62,395 nt of DNA, taken from assembly GCA_022340805.1 (NCBI GenBank), contig JAJDNF010000061.1:1-62395 (forward strand), in the 5' to 3' direction. This document shows, piece after piece, positions 44,899 through 52,861 of the stretch; position 1 is the first letter of the stretch, and each line of letters starts with the position of its first letter. A program made the position numbers and the translations under genes. The notes under the pieces were generated by a model. The model made no database searches. It was not told the DNA's origin and was given only the letters and a program-made list of their open reading frames with translations. This DNA is from Chromatiaceae bacterium. Lineage in GTDB: Bacteria; Pseudomonadota; Gammaproteobacteria; Chromatiales; Chromatiaceae.

Positions 44899-45119
44899 AA
44901 ACACTCCATCCTCATAGAGCGTCCTGCCCATGCATTGTATAAATTGACTCTGCGGTCAGCACCGGGCCTGGACGATAAGCTCGTCAACGCCCACGCGGAT
45001 TCGCCACGAACCCCTGCGAGAGGTTGAGATCCTGTTCATACCCTAGTTCAAAAAGCCACTTTCAGTGGTCTGACCTCCTGTGTGTCCGCGCCTGTGCGGG
45101 GCATCTGCCCTGCGGGGCG

Positions 45120-45149
45120 AAAAAAAGGGGCGCCCCACGAGGGGCGCCC
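45120..45149 (-). terminator. Rho-independent terminator of phaB
   Basis: On the minus strand: GGGCGCCCC, loop TCGT, GGGGCGCCC, then seven T residues. Nine-base perfect stem with T-tract, 54 bases after the phaB stop. The clearest intrinsic terminator in the window. Confidence 0.85.
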
Positions 45150-45203
45150 GAACAAAAGGCAGAGGGGGCAGATCCTCTGCAAGGAGGGTTCGTTCAAATC
45201 CGG

Positions 45204-45950
45204 TCAATGACTGGTAAACAGACCACCGTTGACCGGGATATTGGCGCCGGTCGTGTAGCCATTGTCCTCACTGGCGAGCCAGGCCACCGCGTGCGCGATC
45301 TCCTCGGGCTTACCCATGCGACGCATCGGCACGCTGTTGATGATCGACTCGAGCACATCCTTCGGCATGGCCTCGGTCATCGCCGTCGCCACGTATCCGG
45401 GCGAAACGGTATTGACCGTGATGCCTTTCGCGGCCGTTTCCAGCGCTACGGCCATCGTGAAGCCATGCATCCCGGCCTTCGCAGAGGCATAGTTCGCCTG
45501 TCCGAACTGACCGCGCTGACCGTTGACCGATGCGACATTGATGATGCGGCCCCAGCCCTTTTCCAGCATCCCGTTGATGACGTGGCGGGTGACATGGAAA
45601 ACGCTGTCGAGGTTGGTCGCCATCACCGCCTTCCAATTCGCTTCGGTCATCTTCTTCAGCGTGCCGTCGCGCGTGATACCCGCGCAGTTCACCAGGATTT
45701 CGACCGGGCCCTTGTCACGGGCGATCTCGCCGACGGCCCGCTCGCAGTCTTCATAACTCGAGACATCCATCGCCGCCAACGCGATATCAAAGCCTTTTTC
45801 CTTCTTGCGCTTCTGCCAGGCTTCCGCCGCTTCTTTCTCCGGCGGGTAGTAGGTTGCTACCACCGTATGTCCCAAACCCGCCAGCTCGCGGCAAATCGCT
45901 GAGCCAATTCCACCAGTACCACCCGTCACCAGGGCAACACGTTTGCTCAT
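45204..45950 (-). CDS. phaB: Acetoacetyl-CoA reductase PhaB
   Basis: NADPH-dependent SDR enzyme that makes (R)-3-hydroxybutyryl-CoA for polyhydroxybutyrate. 248 aa. Cofactor motif TGGTGGIG near residue 9, NCAG, catalytic Ser and YASAK (ANYASAKAG), and the PhaB-typical VNGQRGQFGQ segment. It precedes LysR and follows the phasin gene on the same strand, with its own terminator at 45120-45149. The synthase phaC and thiolase phaA are outside the window. Confidence 0.93.
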   Translation of the reverse strand: MSKRVALVTGGTGGIGSAICRELAGLGHTVVATYYPPEKEAAEAWQKRKKEKGFDIALAAMDVSSYEDCERAVGEIARDKGPVEILVNCAGITRDGTLKKMTEANWKAVMATNLDSVFHVTRHVINGMLEKGWGRIINVASVNGQRGQFGQANYASAKAGMHGFTMAVALETAAKGITVNTVSPGYVATAMTEAMPKDVLESIINSVPMRRMGKPEEIAHAVAWLASEDNGYTTGANIPVNGGLFTSH

Positions 45951-46045
45951 TCCCCTACTCCAGTTTCAATCTTGCTGATTGGCGTAACACAGACCTCAAC
46001 GCACGAAAACGGCGGCACGAAGGTGCCGCCGATCGCCGGCCTGCA

Positions 46046-46423
46046 TCAGGCCGCCTTCTTCGCCGCGACCTTGCCAGCCTTCTCGACGGTGCTGTTGGTG
46101 TACTTCACAGCCTCTTCGACCATACCGGTCAGCTCTTCGCGAACCACGGTCATCATCTCGGCGGTATCGCGCATATTGGCCAAAAACTTCTCGTTGCAGC
46201 CCTTCAGCAGCTCACCCTGAGCGACCATCGCAGCCTTATAGTCCTTGGCGGTGGTCAGCACTTCATACTGCTTGGCGCTAGACTCCAGGCAATCGTTGAA
46301 CACTGCAGCCTGCTTGCTGGCCAGCTGCTCGAAGGTGCGCATGTTCAGGTCGCCAAGACGCTTGGCCGAGGCGAGCATGTTGGCGTTGAACTGGTTTACC
46401 ATTTCCAGAAGTTCGTTTTGCAT
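46046..46423 (-). CDS. phaP: Phasin (PHB granule-associated protein)
   Basis: Small amphipathic protein coating polyhydroxybutyrate granules. 125 aa, helical, beginning MQNELLEMVNQFNANMLASA and ending with a lysine/alanine tail (EKAGKVAAKKAA). ATG at 46423 with a GGAG-type site; the extension to 46486 would pass through the promoter. It has a strong sigma-70 promoter and a large palindromic operator upstream. It lies 95 bp upstream of phaB. Confidence 0.88.
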   Translation of the reverse strand: MQNELLEMVNQFNANMLASAKRLGDLNMRTFEQLASKQAAVFNDCLESSAKQYEVLTTAKDYKAAMVAQGELLKGCNEKFLANMRDTAEMMTVVREELTGMVEEAVKYTNSTVEKAGKVAAKKAA

Positions 46424-46455
46424 GACAGTGTCTCCAGAGTTGTGTAGAACGTGAT

Positions 46456-46486
46456 TTGTGCGGTGCAGCATTGCTGCAGTGCACAA
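46456..46486 (-). promoter_or_regulatory. 31-nt palindromic operator at the phasin promoter
   Basis: Minus strand TTGTGCACTGCAGCA-A-TGCTGCACCGCACAA; the two arms match at 13 of 15 positions. It overlaps the -10 hexamer and the expected start site. TGC/GCA-rich palindromes at phasin promoters are bound by PhaR-type repressors in other bacteria, so a PhaR site is likely. Confidence 0.6.
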
Positions 46487-46512
46487 TATCGGTCCTTTCG
46501 AGCATTTGTCAA
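46483..46512 (-). promoter_or_regulatory. Sigma-70 promoter of the phasin gene
   Basis: Minus strand TTGACA (plus 46507-46512), 18-base spacer, TATTGT (plus 46483-46488). The -35 is a perfect consensus. The start is expected near 46476, about 53 bases before the ATG. Confidence 0.75.
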
Positions 46513-46583
46513 CCCCCCCAACGCGATTTTTTTGTGCGCCGCAGCATTTCTCTACTAACTTATTGACTTAACAGGTATAATTA

Positions 46584-47147
46584 ATGCCACTACCACCACC
46601 GGAAAAGCGCCATCTGGTGCACACGAGGAAGATCGAATGCGCGGGGTATCGCCGTGATGACGGCCTGTGGGATATCGAAGGCAGCCTGATCGACACCCGG
46701 ACCGAGGAAATGGAGACCTTCGGTCGCGGCAGGATCGCCCCTGGCGAGCACCTGCACGAGATGTGGTTGCGCATGACCGTCGATTCCGAGCTGACGGTCA
46801 AATCGATCGATGCCAAGACGGTGCACGCACCCTACCCGCGCTGCCCAAGCTTTCCCGACCGTTTCGGCAAGCTGGTCGGTCAGCGCATCGAGCCCGGCTG
46901 GACCGCCAAGGTGCGCCTGCTGCTCGGCGGCCGCTGGGGATGCACCCACCTCGTCGAGTTGCTCGGCCCGCTGGCCACCACGGCCGTGCAAACCGTGTAC
47001 GCCTGGCGTGGCGAGACCGCTGATCACCTCGAGGACAGCGTCGCCCCGCCCGAGGACTTCATCAACACCTGTCATACCCTGGCCGCGGGTACCGAGGTCG
47101 TCAGTCGTCTGTGGCCAACCATCGACCGCAAAGACCCGCCCGACTGA
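46584..47147 (+). CDS. DUF2889-family protein
   Basis: 187 aa, cytosolic. Typical segments are HTRKIECAGYRRDDGLWDIE, a mid region HEMWLRMTVDSELTVKSIDA, and GGRWGCTHLVELLGPLATTA with a conserved cysteine/histidine pair. Members are frequently found near PHB, aromatic-degradation or redox genes, but no activity is known to me. It is transcribed divergently from the phasin gene. Confidence 0.75.
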   Translation: MPLPPPEKRHLVHTRKIECAGYRRDDGLWDIEGSLIDTRTEEMETFGRGRIAPGEHLHEMWLRMTVDSELTVKSIDAKTVHAPYPRCPSFPDRFGKLVGQRIEPGWTAKVRLLLGGRWGCTHLVELLGPLATTAVQTVYAWRGETADHLEDSVAPPEDFINTCHTLAAGTEVVSRLWPTIDRKDPPD

Positions 47148-47273
47148 ACAGGCGGGGTCTCCGGCAAGCAGCCTCGGTGGGCAGCCGCGTCCATGACAGC
47201 GGGTACGCCTGCTGGGCAACAGTCACGCGAGGGTTCACACTGCAACTGTGCAATCGAAACGGGGCGCAATTGC

Positions 47274-47711
47274 GTGCAAGCCGGCTACCTGATCATCGAG
47301 ACCCATGCCGATCGTGCCGGGCTGGTTCGACTCGCCGTCCGCGCTGACCCTCCCGACCCCGCGCCCAGCTCGCCTGTGCAGCCGCGCGTGCGCCACGTCA
47401 CGCGCTTCGATGACAGCGAGGCGGCCATGATGCATGCCCACGAACTGCTCAAGCGCCGCTTGATCGACCCCGATTCGCACCTTTATCGCACCGGAATCGA
47501 ACTTGCGATCGCGGCAATCGAATCACTCGATCTCAGGCACCGACCGGTCTATCTGGACGTCGACCTGTCGGCCGAGACCAAGGCCAGGGTCGCGGCATTG
47601 ACGATGCGTTTTCGCCGGCGTCGCGCGCTTAAGAACACCATCTTCCAGGCGCTTGGCTATATCGCCGTCGCGATCCTGCTGTTCAACCTGTTGGTGTTTT
47701 CTTTCGCCTAG
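47274..47711 (+). CDS. C-terminally anchored protein of unknown function
   Basis: About 145 aa from a GTG at 47274, or 172 aa from an ATG at 47193. The shorter form is preferred because the added N-terminus looks non-coding. The central part is helical (HAHELLKRRLIDPDSHLYRT). A basic stretch (RFRRRRALKN) is followed by one C-terminal transmembrane helix (ALGYIAVAILLFNLLVFSFA), which gives a tail-anchored, cytosol-facing protein. Family not recognised. Confidence 0.5.
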   Translation: MQAGYLIIETHADRAGLVRLAVRADPPDPAPSSPVQPRVRHVTRFDDSEAAMMHAHELLKRRLIDPDSHLYRTGIELAIAAIESLDLRHRPVYLDVDLSAETKARVAALTMRFRRRRALKNTIFQALGYIAVAILLFNLLVFSFA

Positions 47712-47826
47712 ACTGCATGTTGCGCCAGCCGACCCCGGCGAGGTCCGATGGTTTGTCGCATAGACATGATGAGCTCGGCACAGGCGTCCATAATGTGAAT
47801 TGGGAGGCCTGCTAAGGAGAACTGAC

Positions 47827-48570
47827 ATGCCGACAAGGTCGATGCTAAGGATTTGGCTTGTATCGCTGTCCATCGCACTGGGTGCGGGTAACGCAGTATG
47901 CGCCGCAGACGATTCGCAGGCCGCGAGTGCCCGCCTGTGGCGCGAGGTCGATGAGCAGATATCCCAACTGCGATCGGAGTTGGGGTTCGATCGCTTGTCA
48001 CCTGGTGTTCGCGAGGTGCTGGTCAAGGTGCCGCGTGAGCGATTCGTGCCACCCGGGGAAAGGCACAATGCCTATGCCAACGAGCCACTGCCGATCGGCT
48101 ATGGGCAGACGATCTCCCAGCCCCTGATCGTCGCGGTGATGACCGAGCTGTTGCAGGTCAAACGCGGCGACCGCATATTCGAACTGGGTACCGGTTCAGC
48201 CTACCAGGCAGCGGTCCTGGATGAACTCGGCGCCGAGGTGTACAGCGTCGAGATCGTACCGGAGCTCGGCCAGCGCGCCCGGCAGACGCTGGACGAGCTC
48301 GGTCACACCGCGGTCAACAGTCGGGTCGGTGACGGCTACTTCGGCTGGCAGGAAGTGGCCCCGTTCGACGCAATCATCGTCACTGCGGCCAGCGACCACA
48401 TCCCGCCGCCGTTGTTGCGCCAGCTAAAACCAGGAGGCCGGATGGTGATCCCGGTCGGCACCCGCTACTCGACCCAGAAACTGGTACTGGTCAGCCGCGA
48501 CAAACGCGGCGCGGTCAGGACCCGCGAATTGCTGCCGGTGTTCTTCGTGCCGCTGACCGGCCAACGCTGA
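47827..48570 (+). CDS. Exported protein-L-isoaspartate O-methyltransferase homologue
   Basis: 247 aa. The methyltransferase core is clear: FVPPGERHNAYANEPLPIG with the substrate-site GYGQTISQPLIVA, SAM-binding FELGTGSAYQAAVLDELGA (the family more often has GTGSGY) and FDAIIVTAA. Unlike the cytosolic Pcm it begins with a signal peptide (MLRIWLVSLSIALGAGNAVCA), placing it in the periplasm. ATG at 47827 behind AAGGAG. SAM supply outside the cytoplasm is a problem, so its actual reaction is uncertain. Confidence 0.82.
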   Translation: MPTRSMLRIWLVSLSIALGAGNAVCAADDSQAASARLWREVDEQISQLRSELGFDRLSPGVREVLVKVPRERFVPPGERHNAYANEPLPIGYGQTISQPLIVAVMTELLQVKRGDRIFELGTGSAYQAAVLDELGAEVYSVEIVPELGQRARQTLDELGHTAVNSRVGDGYFGWQEVAPFDAIIVTAASDHIPPPLLRQLKPGGRMVIPVGTRYSTQKLVLVSRDKRGAVRTRELLPVFFVPLTGQR

Positions 48571-48607
48571 GGGGGGAGCCCGGTCCACCGGACCGGATTG
48601 CAAAGCC

Positions 48608-51022
48608 ATGCGCAACCCTGCCCAGGCCGCACCGCTGACCGCCATCGGTCTTCTGTCCGCGGCCACACTGGCCTATGAGATCCTGTTGACCCGGATCTTC
48701 GCGATCGTCCACTGGCACCATCTGGTAGCGATCGCGATCAGCCTGGCACTGCTCGGGTACGGCGCCAGCGGGACCTTTCTGGCGCTGACGAGTAACCGAC
48801 TCAAGGCGCATTTTGCAGCCGCCTTCGTGGCCAACGCGCTGTTGTTCAGCCTGTCCGCACTGGCCTGCGTGAGCCTGGCGTTGCACATGCCGTTCGACCC
48901 GCAGGCGCTGACCTGGGACATCCGGCAACTGCTGTATCTGGCCACGACCTTCCTCATCCTGGCGGTGCCATTCTTTGCCGCGGCCAACTGCATCGGTCTG
49001 GCACTGTGGTACTTCAACGACCAGATACCGCGCCTGTATGGCTTCGACCTGATCGGCGCGGGACTGGGTGCGTTCGGTGTGCTCATTGGCCTGGTCTTCC
49101 TGCACCCCGGGGACGCGTTGTTCGGCATATTTGTCAGCGGTATGCTGGTCAGCATAGCCGCCGCCCGAACCTTGCGCTGGCATACAGGCAAGATCGGTAC
49201 GCTGGCGCTGCTGCTGACTGTCGCCTGTGCACTCTGGGCGCGCCCGGTGATCCAGCCTGCCGTCTACAAAGACCTGGCACAGAGCATGTCCGTATTCGGT
49301 GCGGTCATGCAGGAGCAGCTCAGCGGGGTCGCCGGCACGGTGAGCCTGGTGCGCAATGACGCGGTCCCGATACGCCTCGCGCCCGGCCTGAGCCTGCAGG
49401 CCGAGGCGTTGCCACCGCGCCAATTGGCCGTGTTCGTTGACGGCGACGCCGCCGGCACGCTGGGCGACTACAGTGGCGGAGCCACCGCGCAGGCGTTCTT
49501 TGGCGACCTCGTCTCGGCACTGCCCTATGCAGTGCGTCAGCCGTCACGGGTGGCCATTCTGAACGCGGCCACGGGGCTGCGCGTGCAACAGGCGCTGGCG
49601 CTTGGCGCGACCGCCATCACTGCGGTGGAGTCCAACCCCGAGCTGTACCGGCTGACCTGCGAGCGCTATCCCCAGCTCAGCCAAGGGATCTGTGATGCGT
49701 CTCGCGTGACCTGGCAGATCCAGGCGCCGCGCGCATTCATCGCAGGCGCCAAGCGAAAATTCGACCTGATCAGCCTGACCAGCGAGGCCGATCCAGCCGG
49801 GCTGGATGCGCTGAATATCGACTTCGACCTCACCGAGGAGGCATTCCGTGCCTATCTGAGCCAGCTGTCCGCGCAGGGCCTGCTGATGATCGAGGGTCCG
49901 ACACGGGTTCCGCCACGGCTGTCCATGCGCATGCTGAATACCGCCAAAGCGGCGCTGACCGACGCCGGTATCACGACGCCCGCGCGGCACATCGCGATGA
50001 TTCGCGCCTGGCAGCGTTTCGTCTTGCTGGTATCGCAGGCGCCGTTGCAGCCCGAGGATGAGGATGCGATCCGTAGCTTTGCCGGTGCGCGCGGTTTCGA
50101 CCTGATCTGGCTGCCGCGCATCCACCCGGACGACGCCAACCGCTACCAGCAGCTCAACGAACCGCAATTCTACCGGCAGGCCGCCACGCTACTCGGCTCG
50201 CCGCTGGCGCCGGCCGACATCGAGCAGCGATTTCGCCTGACTGTGGCCACCGACGACCGGCCGTTTCCAGCCCTGTCGACCACCTGGTCGGACTTGTGGC
50301 GAACCTTGTCGCGGGGCGACAAGGCCGAGATGTCGCAGCTCGACGCCGGACTCCTGATCGGCAGCGTGACACTCGCCCTTGCCGGCATCGCCAGCATCGT
50401 ACTGATCGCGCTCCCGCTGCTGTGGCTCAGGCCGGCAACGAACGCGCGTGTTCAGGCCGGCGCGCGCACCCGCACCCTGGCCTACTTCGGCCTGGTCGGG
50501 ATCGCCTTCCTGTTCCTGGAGATGGCCTGGATCCAGCGCCTGCAGCTGTTCCTCGGCCACCCGGTCTACGCTACCACCGCGGTGCTCGCGGCCTTCCTGA
50601 TTTTTGCCGGTCTCGGCAGCCTATGGGCGCAGCGCCACAGCGGCGCCCCGCGCGGCCGCCGCCTGCTGCTCGCGGTGGGCACCATCCTGTTGTTCAGCCT
50701 GGTTTACCTGTGGTTGCTGCCCGGCTGGCTGGAGGAACTCGCCGGCCTGTCGATTGCCGCGCGCATCGCCATCGTCCTGGTGTTCCTGGCGCCGCTCGCA
50801 TTCGCGATGGGCATACCGTTTCCGACCGGGCTGGAGAACCTTGCCAGGGAATCGGCGCAGCTGATTCCCTGGGCCTGGGGCATCAATGGCTGCGCCTCGG
50901 TGATCAGCGCCGCGGCCGCGCCGCTGCTCGCGGCCGCGATAGGCCTCGACGGCCTGATCATGGTCGCCGTTGTCGCCTATCTGACGCTGCCACTGATCCG
51001 GCTGGGCGCGGGGTCCGCGTGA
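48608..51022 (+). CDS. Membrane protein with an internal spermidine-synthase-like domain
   Basis: 804 aa. N-terminal helices span about 10-215 (AIGLLSAATLAYEILLTRIF). A spermidine synthase/methyltransferase-like domain is at about 300-440 (AILNAATGLRVQQALALGA, ITAVESNPELYRL). Further hydrophobic helices follow at about 590-800. Aminopropyltransferase catalytic residues are not obvious, so the polyamine function is doubtful. It follows the PCMT homologue by 37 bp and is probably co-transcribed. Confidence 0.72.
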   Translation: MRNPAQAAPLTAIGLLSAATLAYEILLTRIFAIVHWHHLVAIAISLALLGYGASGTFLALTSNRLKAHFAAAFVANALLFSLSALACVSLALHMPFDPQALTWDIRQLLYLATTFLILAVPFFAAANCIGLALWYFNDQIPRLYGFDLIGAGLGAFGVLIGLVFLHPGDALFGIFVSGMLVSIAAARTLRWHTGKIGTLALLLTVACALWARPVIQPAVYKDLAQSMSVFGAVMQEQLSGVAGTVSLVRNDAVPIRLAPGLSLQAEALPPRQLAVFVDGDAAGTLGDYSGGATAQAFFGDLVSALPYAVRQPSRVAILNAATGLRVQQALALGATAITAVESNPELYRLTCERYPQLSQGICDASRVTWQIQAPRAFIAGAKRKFDLISLTSEADPAGLDALNIDFDLTEEAFRAYLSQLSAQGLLMIEGPTRVPPRLSMRMLNTAKAALTDAGITTPARHIAMIRAWQRFVLLVSQAPLQPEDEDAIRSFAGARGFDLIWLPRIHPDDANRYQQLNEPQFYRQAATLLGSPLAPADIEQRFRLTVATDDRPFPALSTTWSDLWRTLSRGDKAEMSQLDAGLLIGSVTLALAGIASIVLIALPLLWLRPATNARVQAGARTRTLAYFGLVGIAFLFLEMAWIQRLQLFLGHPVYATTAVLAAFLIFAGLGSLWAQRHSGAPRGRRLLLAVGTILLFSLVYLWLLPGWLEELAGLSIAARIAIVLVFLAPLAFAMGIPFPTGLENLARESAQLIPWAWGINGCASVISAAAAPLLAAAIGLDGLIMVAVVAYLTLPLIRLGAGSA

Positions 51023-51153
51023 GCGGCGCCACGCGCGGGCCGTGTCGGCGCGCCTGCCCGGCATGCTGACCTGGCTCAGACGAATCCCGGGGTGCGTTCA
51101 CTATACTTGCACCAGGCAAGCCGAACGCGGCAGGGAACAGGGGAAAGAGTCGC

Positions 51154-51654
51154 ATGAACACTGCAGCAGAAACACCGATGGTGAGCGCCCAGGCGATCCA
51201 AGAGTCGCCACTGGGAGCGGACCTTACCGACAAGCAATGCCTTACGCTGGCCGGCGCCGCGGGTTGCGTCTGTCTCGATGCCGGGACCAAGCTGCTCGAC
51301 GAGGGCCACATCGACGACACACTGTATGTCGTGTCCAGCGGCAGCCTCGAGGTCGTGAAGCCGACCGGCGGCGGCGATTCGGTCACGCTGCAGCTGCTGC
51401 GTGGCGGTGACATGGCCGGCATCCTCGGTTTCGTCGATGGCGTGCCGCATAGTGCGGAGATACGTGCCCTCACCCAGTGCGAGCTGATCGCGATCGACCG
51501 CAAAGACCTGGAGCTGCTGATCGCCCAGGACCCGCAGATCGTCTACCAGGTCATGCGGGCCGTGGTACGGGTGGCGCATCGCATCCTTGGACGGATGAAC
51601 ACCCAATTTGTCGAGATGTCCAACTACATCTCCAAACAGCACGGGCGCTACTGA
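51154..51654 (+). CDS. Cyclic-nucleotide-binding (CAP_ED) domain protein
   Basis: 166 aa, nearly all one CAP_ED domain (about 25-140): LDAGTKLLDEGHIDDTLYVVSSG and LLRGGDMAGILGFVDGVPHSAEI, ending with a helical segment. There is no helix-turn-helix, so it is not a Crp-type regulator. It could be a signal-binding partner for another protein. The gene is 131 bp after the spermidine-synthase-like gene. Ligand unknown. Confidence 0.8.
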   Translation: MNTAAETPMVSAQAIQESPLGADLTDKQCLTLAGAAGCVCLDAGTKLLDEGHIDDTLYVVSSGSLEVVKPTGGGDSVTLQLLRGGDMAGILGFVDGVPHSAEIRALTQCELIAIDRKDLELLIAQDPQIVYQVMRAVVRVAHRILGRMNTQFVEMSNYISKQHGRY

Positions 51655-51802
51655 GCGCACGTCCGACCCGGGGCGGCGTGCCGCCGGGTGTGCCGCGCGC
51701 ACGAGTCGACCCGACGCACGATCGGCAACGCCGCCGTCGGTCGGAATAAAAGCCTGGAGTCTGTGGCCCGCCTGCCGTGTGCCCCACGCACACGACCGAC
51801 AC

Positions 51803-52639
51803 TCAGATAAGGGCGTCAGGCGACCCCGGGGGCGTGCCGTAACGCCGCAGGATGCGCCTGACATACTCGCGTGTCTCGGCGTATGGCGGCACGCCGCCGT
51901 GTCGCTGGACCGCGCCCTCGCCGGCGTTGTAGCCGGCCAGGGTCAACTTGAGATCGCCGTCGAAGCGCTCTAGCAGCCAGCGCAGGTAGGCCATCCCGCC
52001 GCGCAGGTTCTGGATCGGTTCGAACGGGTCCTTGACCCCGAAGCGTCTGGCGGTATCCGGGATGAGCTGCATCAGACCCATGGCCCCCTTGTCCGAACGC
52101 GCCTTGGGGTTGAAGTCGGATTCGGCCCGGACCACCTCGAGCACCAGCGCGGGATCGAGTTCGAACTGCGGAGCCATCTCATAGATGGCGATCATCAGAT
52201 CAGCGCGCCGTCGGTCATCCACCTGCATATCCATGCCGTTACCGGCGATGCACGCGGGCGATTTGGCCTTGACCCCGGCCAGGCTGTTCGCCATCCGGGC
52301 CGGCGGGCGCTCGCCGAGACGCTGTGCCTCGTGCAGCCAGGCCGCGGCCAGCCCATCGTCGGCGGTCAGCCCGCGCCCCTGGTAGTAGAGAGAGGCGAGT
52401 TCGAAGGCGGCCACGCCGTGGCCGCGGCGCGCTGCGGCGCACAGGTAGACCACCGCGCGGTCGGAATCGCGCGTCACGCCCTCGCCATGCAGGTAGCGAA
52501 GACCTTGCTCGGTGAGCTGTGCCGGCGTCAGCCCCGCAGCAGCGCTTGCCCACCCGGCCAGGCACAGCCATCCCGCGCACAGCGCCACGCACAGGCGGCG
52601 GGTCGCGGCCGGGGGCTGTTTTGGGATCGATTGCGACAT
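51803..52639 (-). CDS. Lytic transglycosylase with Sel1-like N-terminal repeats
   Basis: 278 aa, exported (signal peptide about 12-40, LCVALCAGWLCLAGWASAAA). Sel1/TPR-like repeats follow at about 50-120 (GLRYLHGEGVTRDSDRAVVY). The C-terminal SLT domain has the catalytic glutamate in EVVRAESDFNPKARSDKGAM, then GLMQLIPDTARRFGV and AGYNAGEGAV. It cleaves peptidoglycan with formation of 1,6-anhydromuramic ends. ATG at 52639 is preferred to the longer frame from 52684. Confidence 0.85.
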   Translation of the reverse strand: MSQSIPKQPPAATRRLCVALCAGWLCLAGWASAAAGLTPAQLTEQGLRYLHGEGVTRDSDRAVVYLCAAARRGHGVAAFELASLYYQGRGLTADDGLAAAWLHEAQRLGERPPARMANSLAGVKAKSPACIAGNGMDMQVDDRRRADLMIAIYEMAPQFELDPALVLEVVRAESDFNPKARSDKGAMGLMQLIPDTARRFGVKDPFEPIQNLRGGMAYLRWLLERFDGDLKLTLAGYNAGEGAVQRHGGVPPYAETREYVRRILRRYGTPPGSPDALI

Positions 52640-52684
52640 GTGACATGTACACGCAGGATCCGTGCCCGGGTGAATACACGCCAA

Positions 52685-52861
52685 TCTTTACAGGCGCTTA
52701 GCCAGGCATGAACTTCAAGTAATTTCTAAAGTTGTAAAATTAAATGACACAACAGCCGGCGTGTCAGGGATTGCACCCCGGCCGGACAATCGTCGACGAT
52801 TGGTCTACGACACGACGCGTACCGTACAGTGCCAATGCCGAACCACAGAAGTTGATCCACC
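52685..52861. other. Divergent promoter region, AT-rich
   Basis: Lies between the lytic transglycosylase and the lipase maturation factor gene. An AT-rich patch near 52718-52745 (GTAATTTCTAAAGTTGTAAA) probably contains promoters for one or both genes. No exact hexamer pair could be assigned. Confidence 0.35.

Noticed and set aside
46563..46581. TTGACT and TATAAT just before the DUF2889 gene
   Set aside because: The two hexamers are only seven bases apart and the -10 would touch the start codon, so they do not form a normal promoter.
51661..51740. GC-rich inverted repeat after the CAP_ED gene as a terminator
   Set aside because: The stem is short (GGCGG/CCGCC) with mismatched flanks and no T-tract on either strand.
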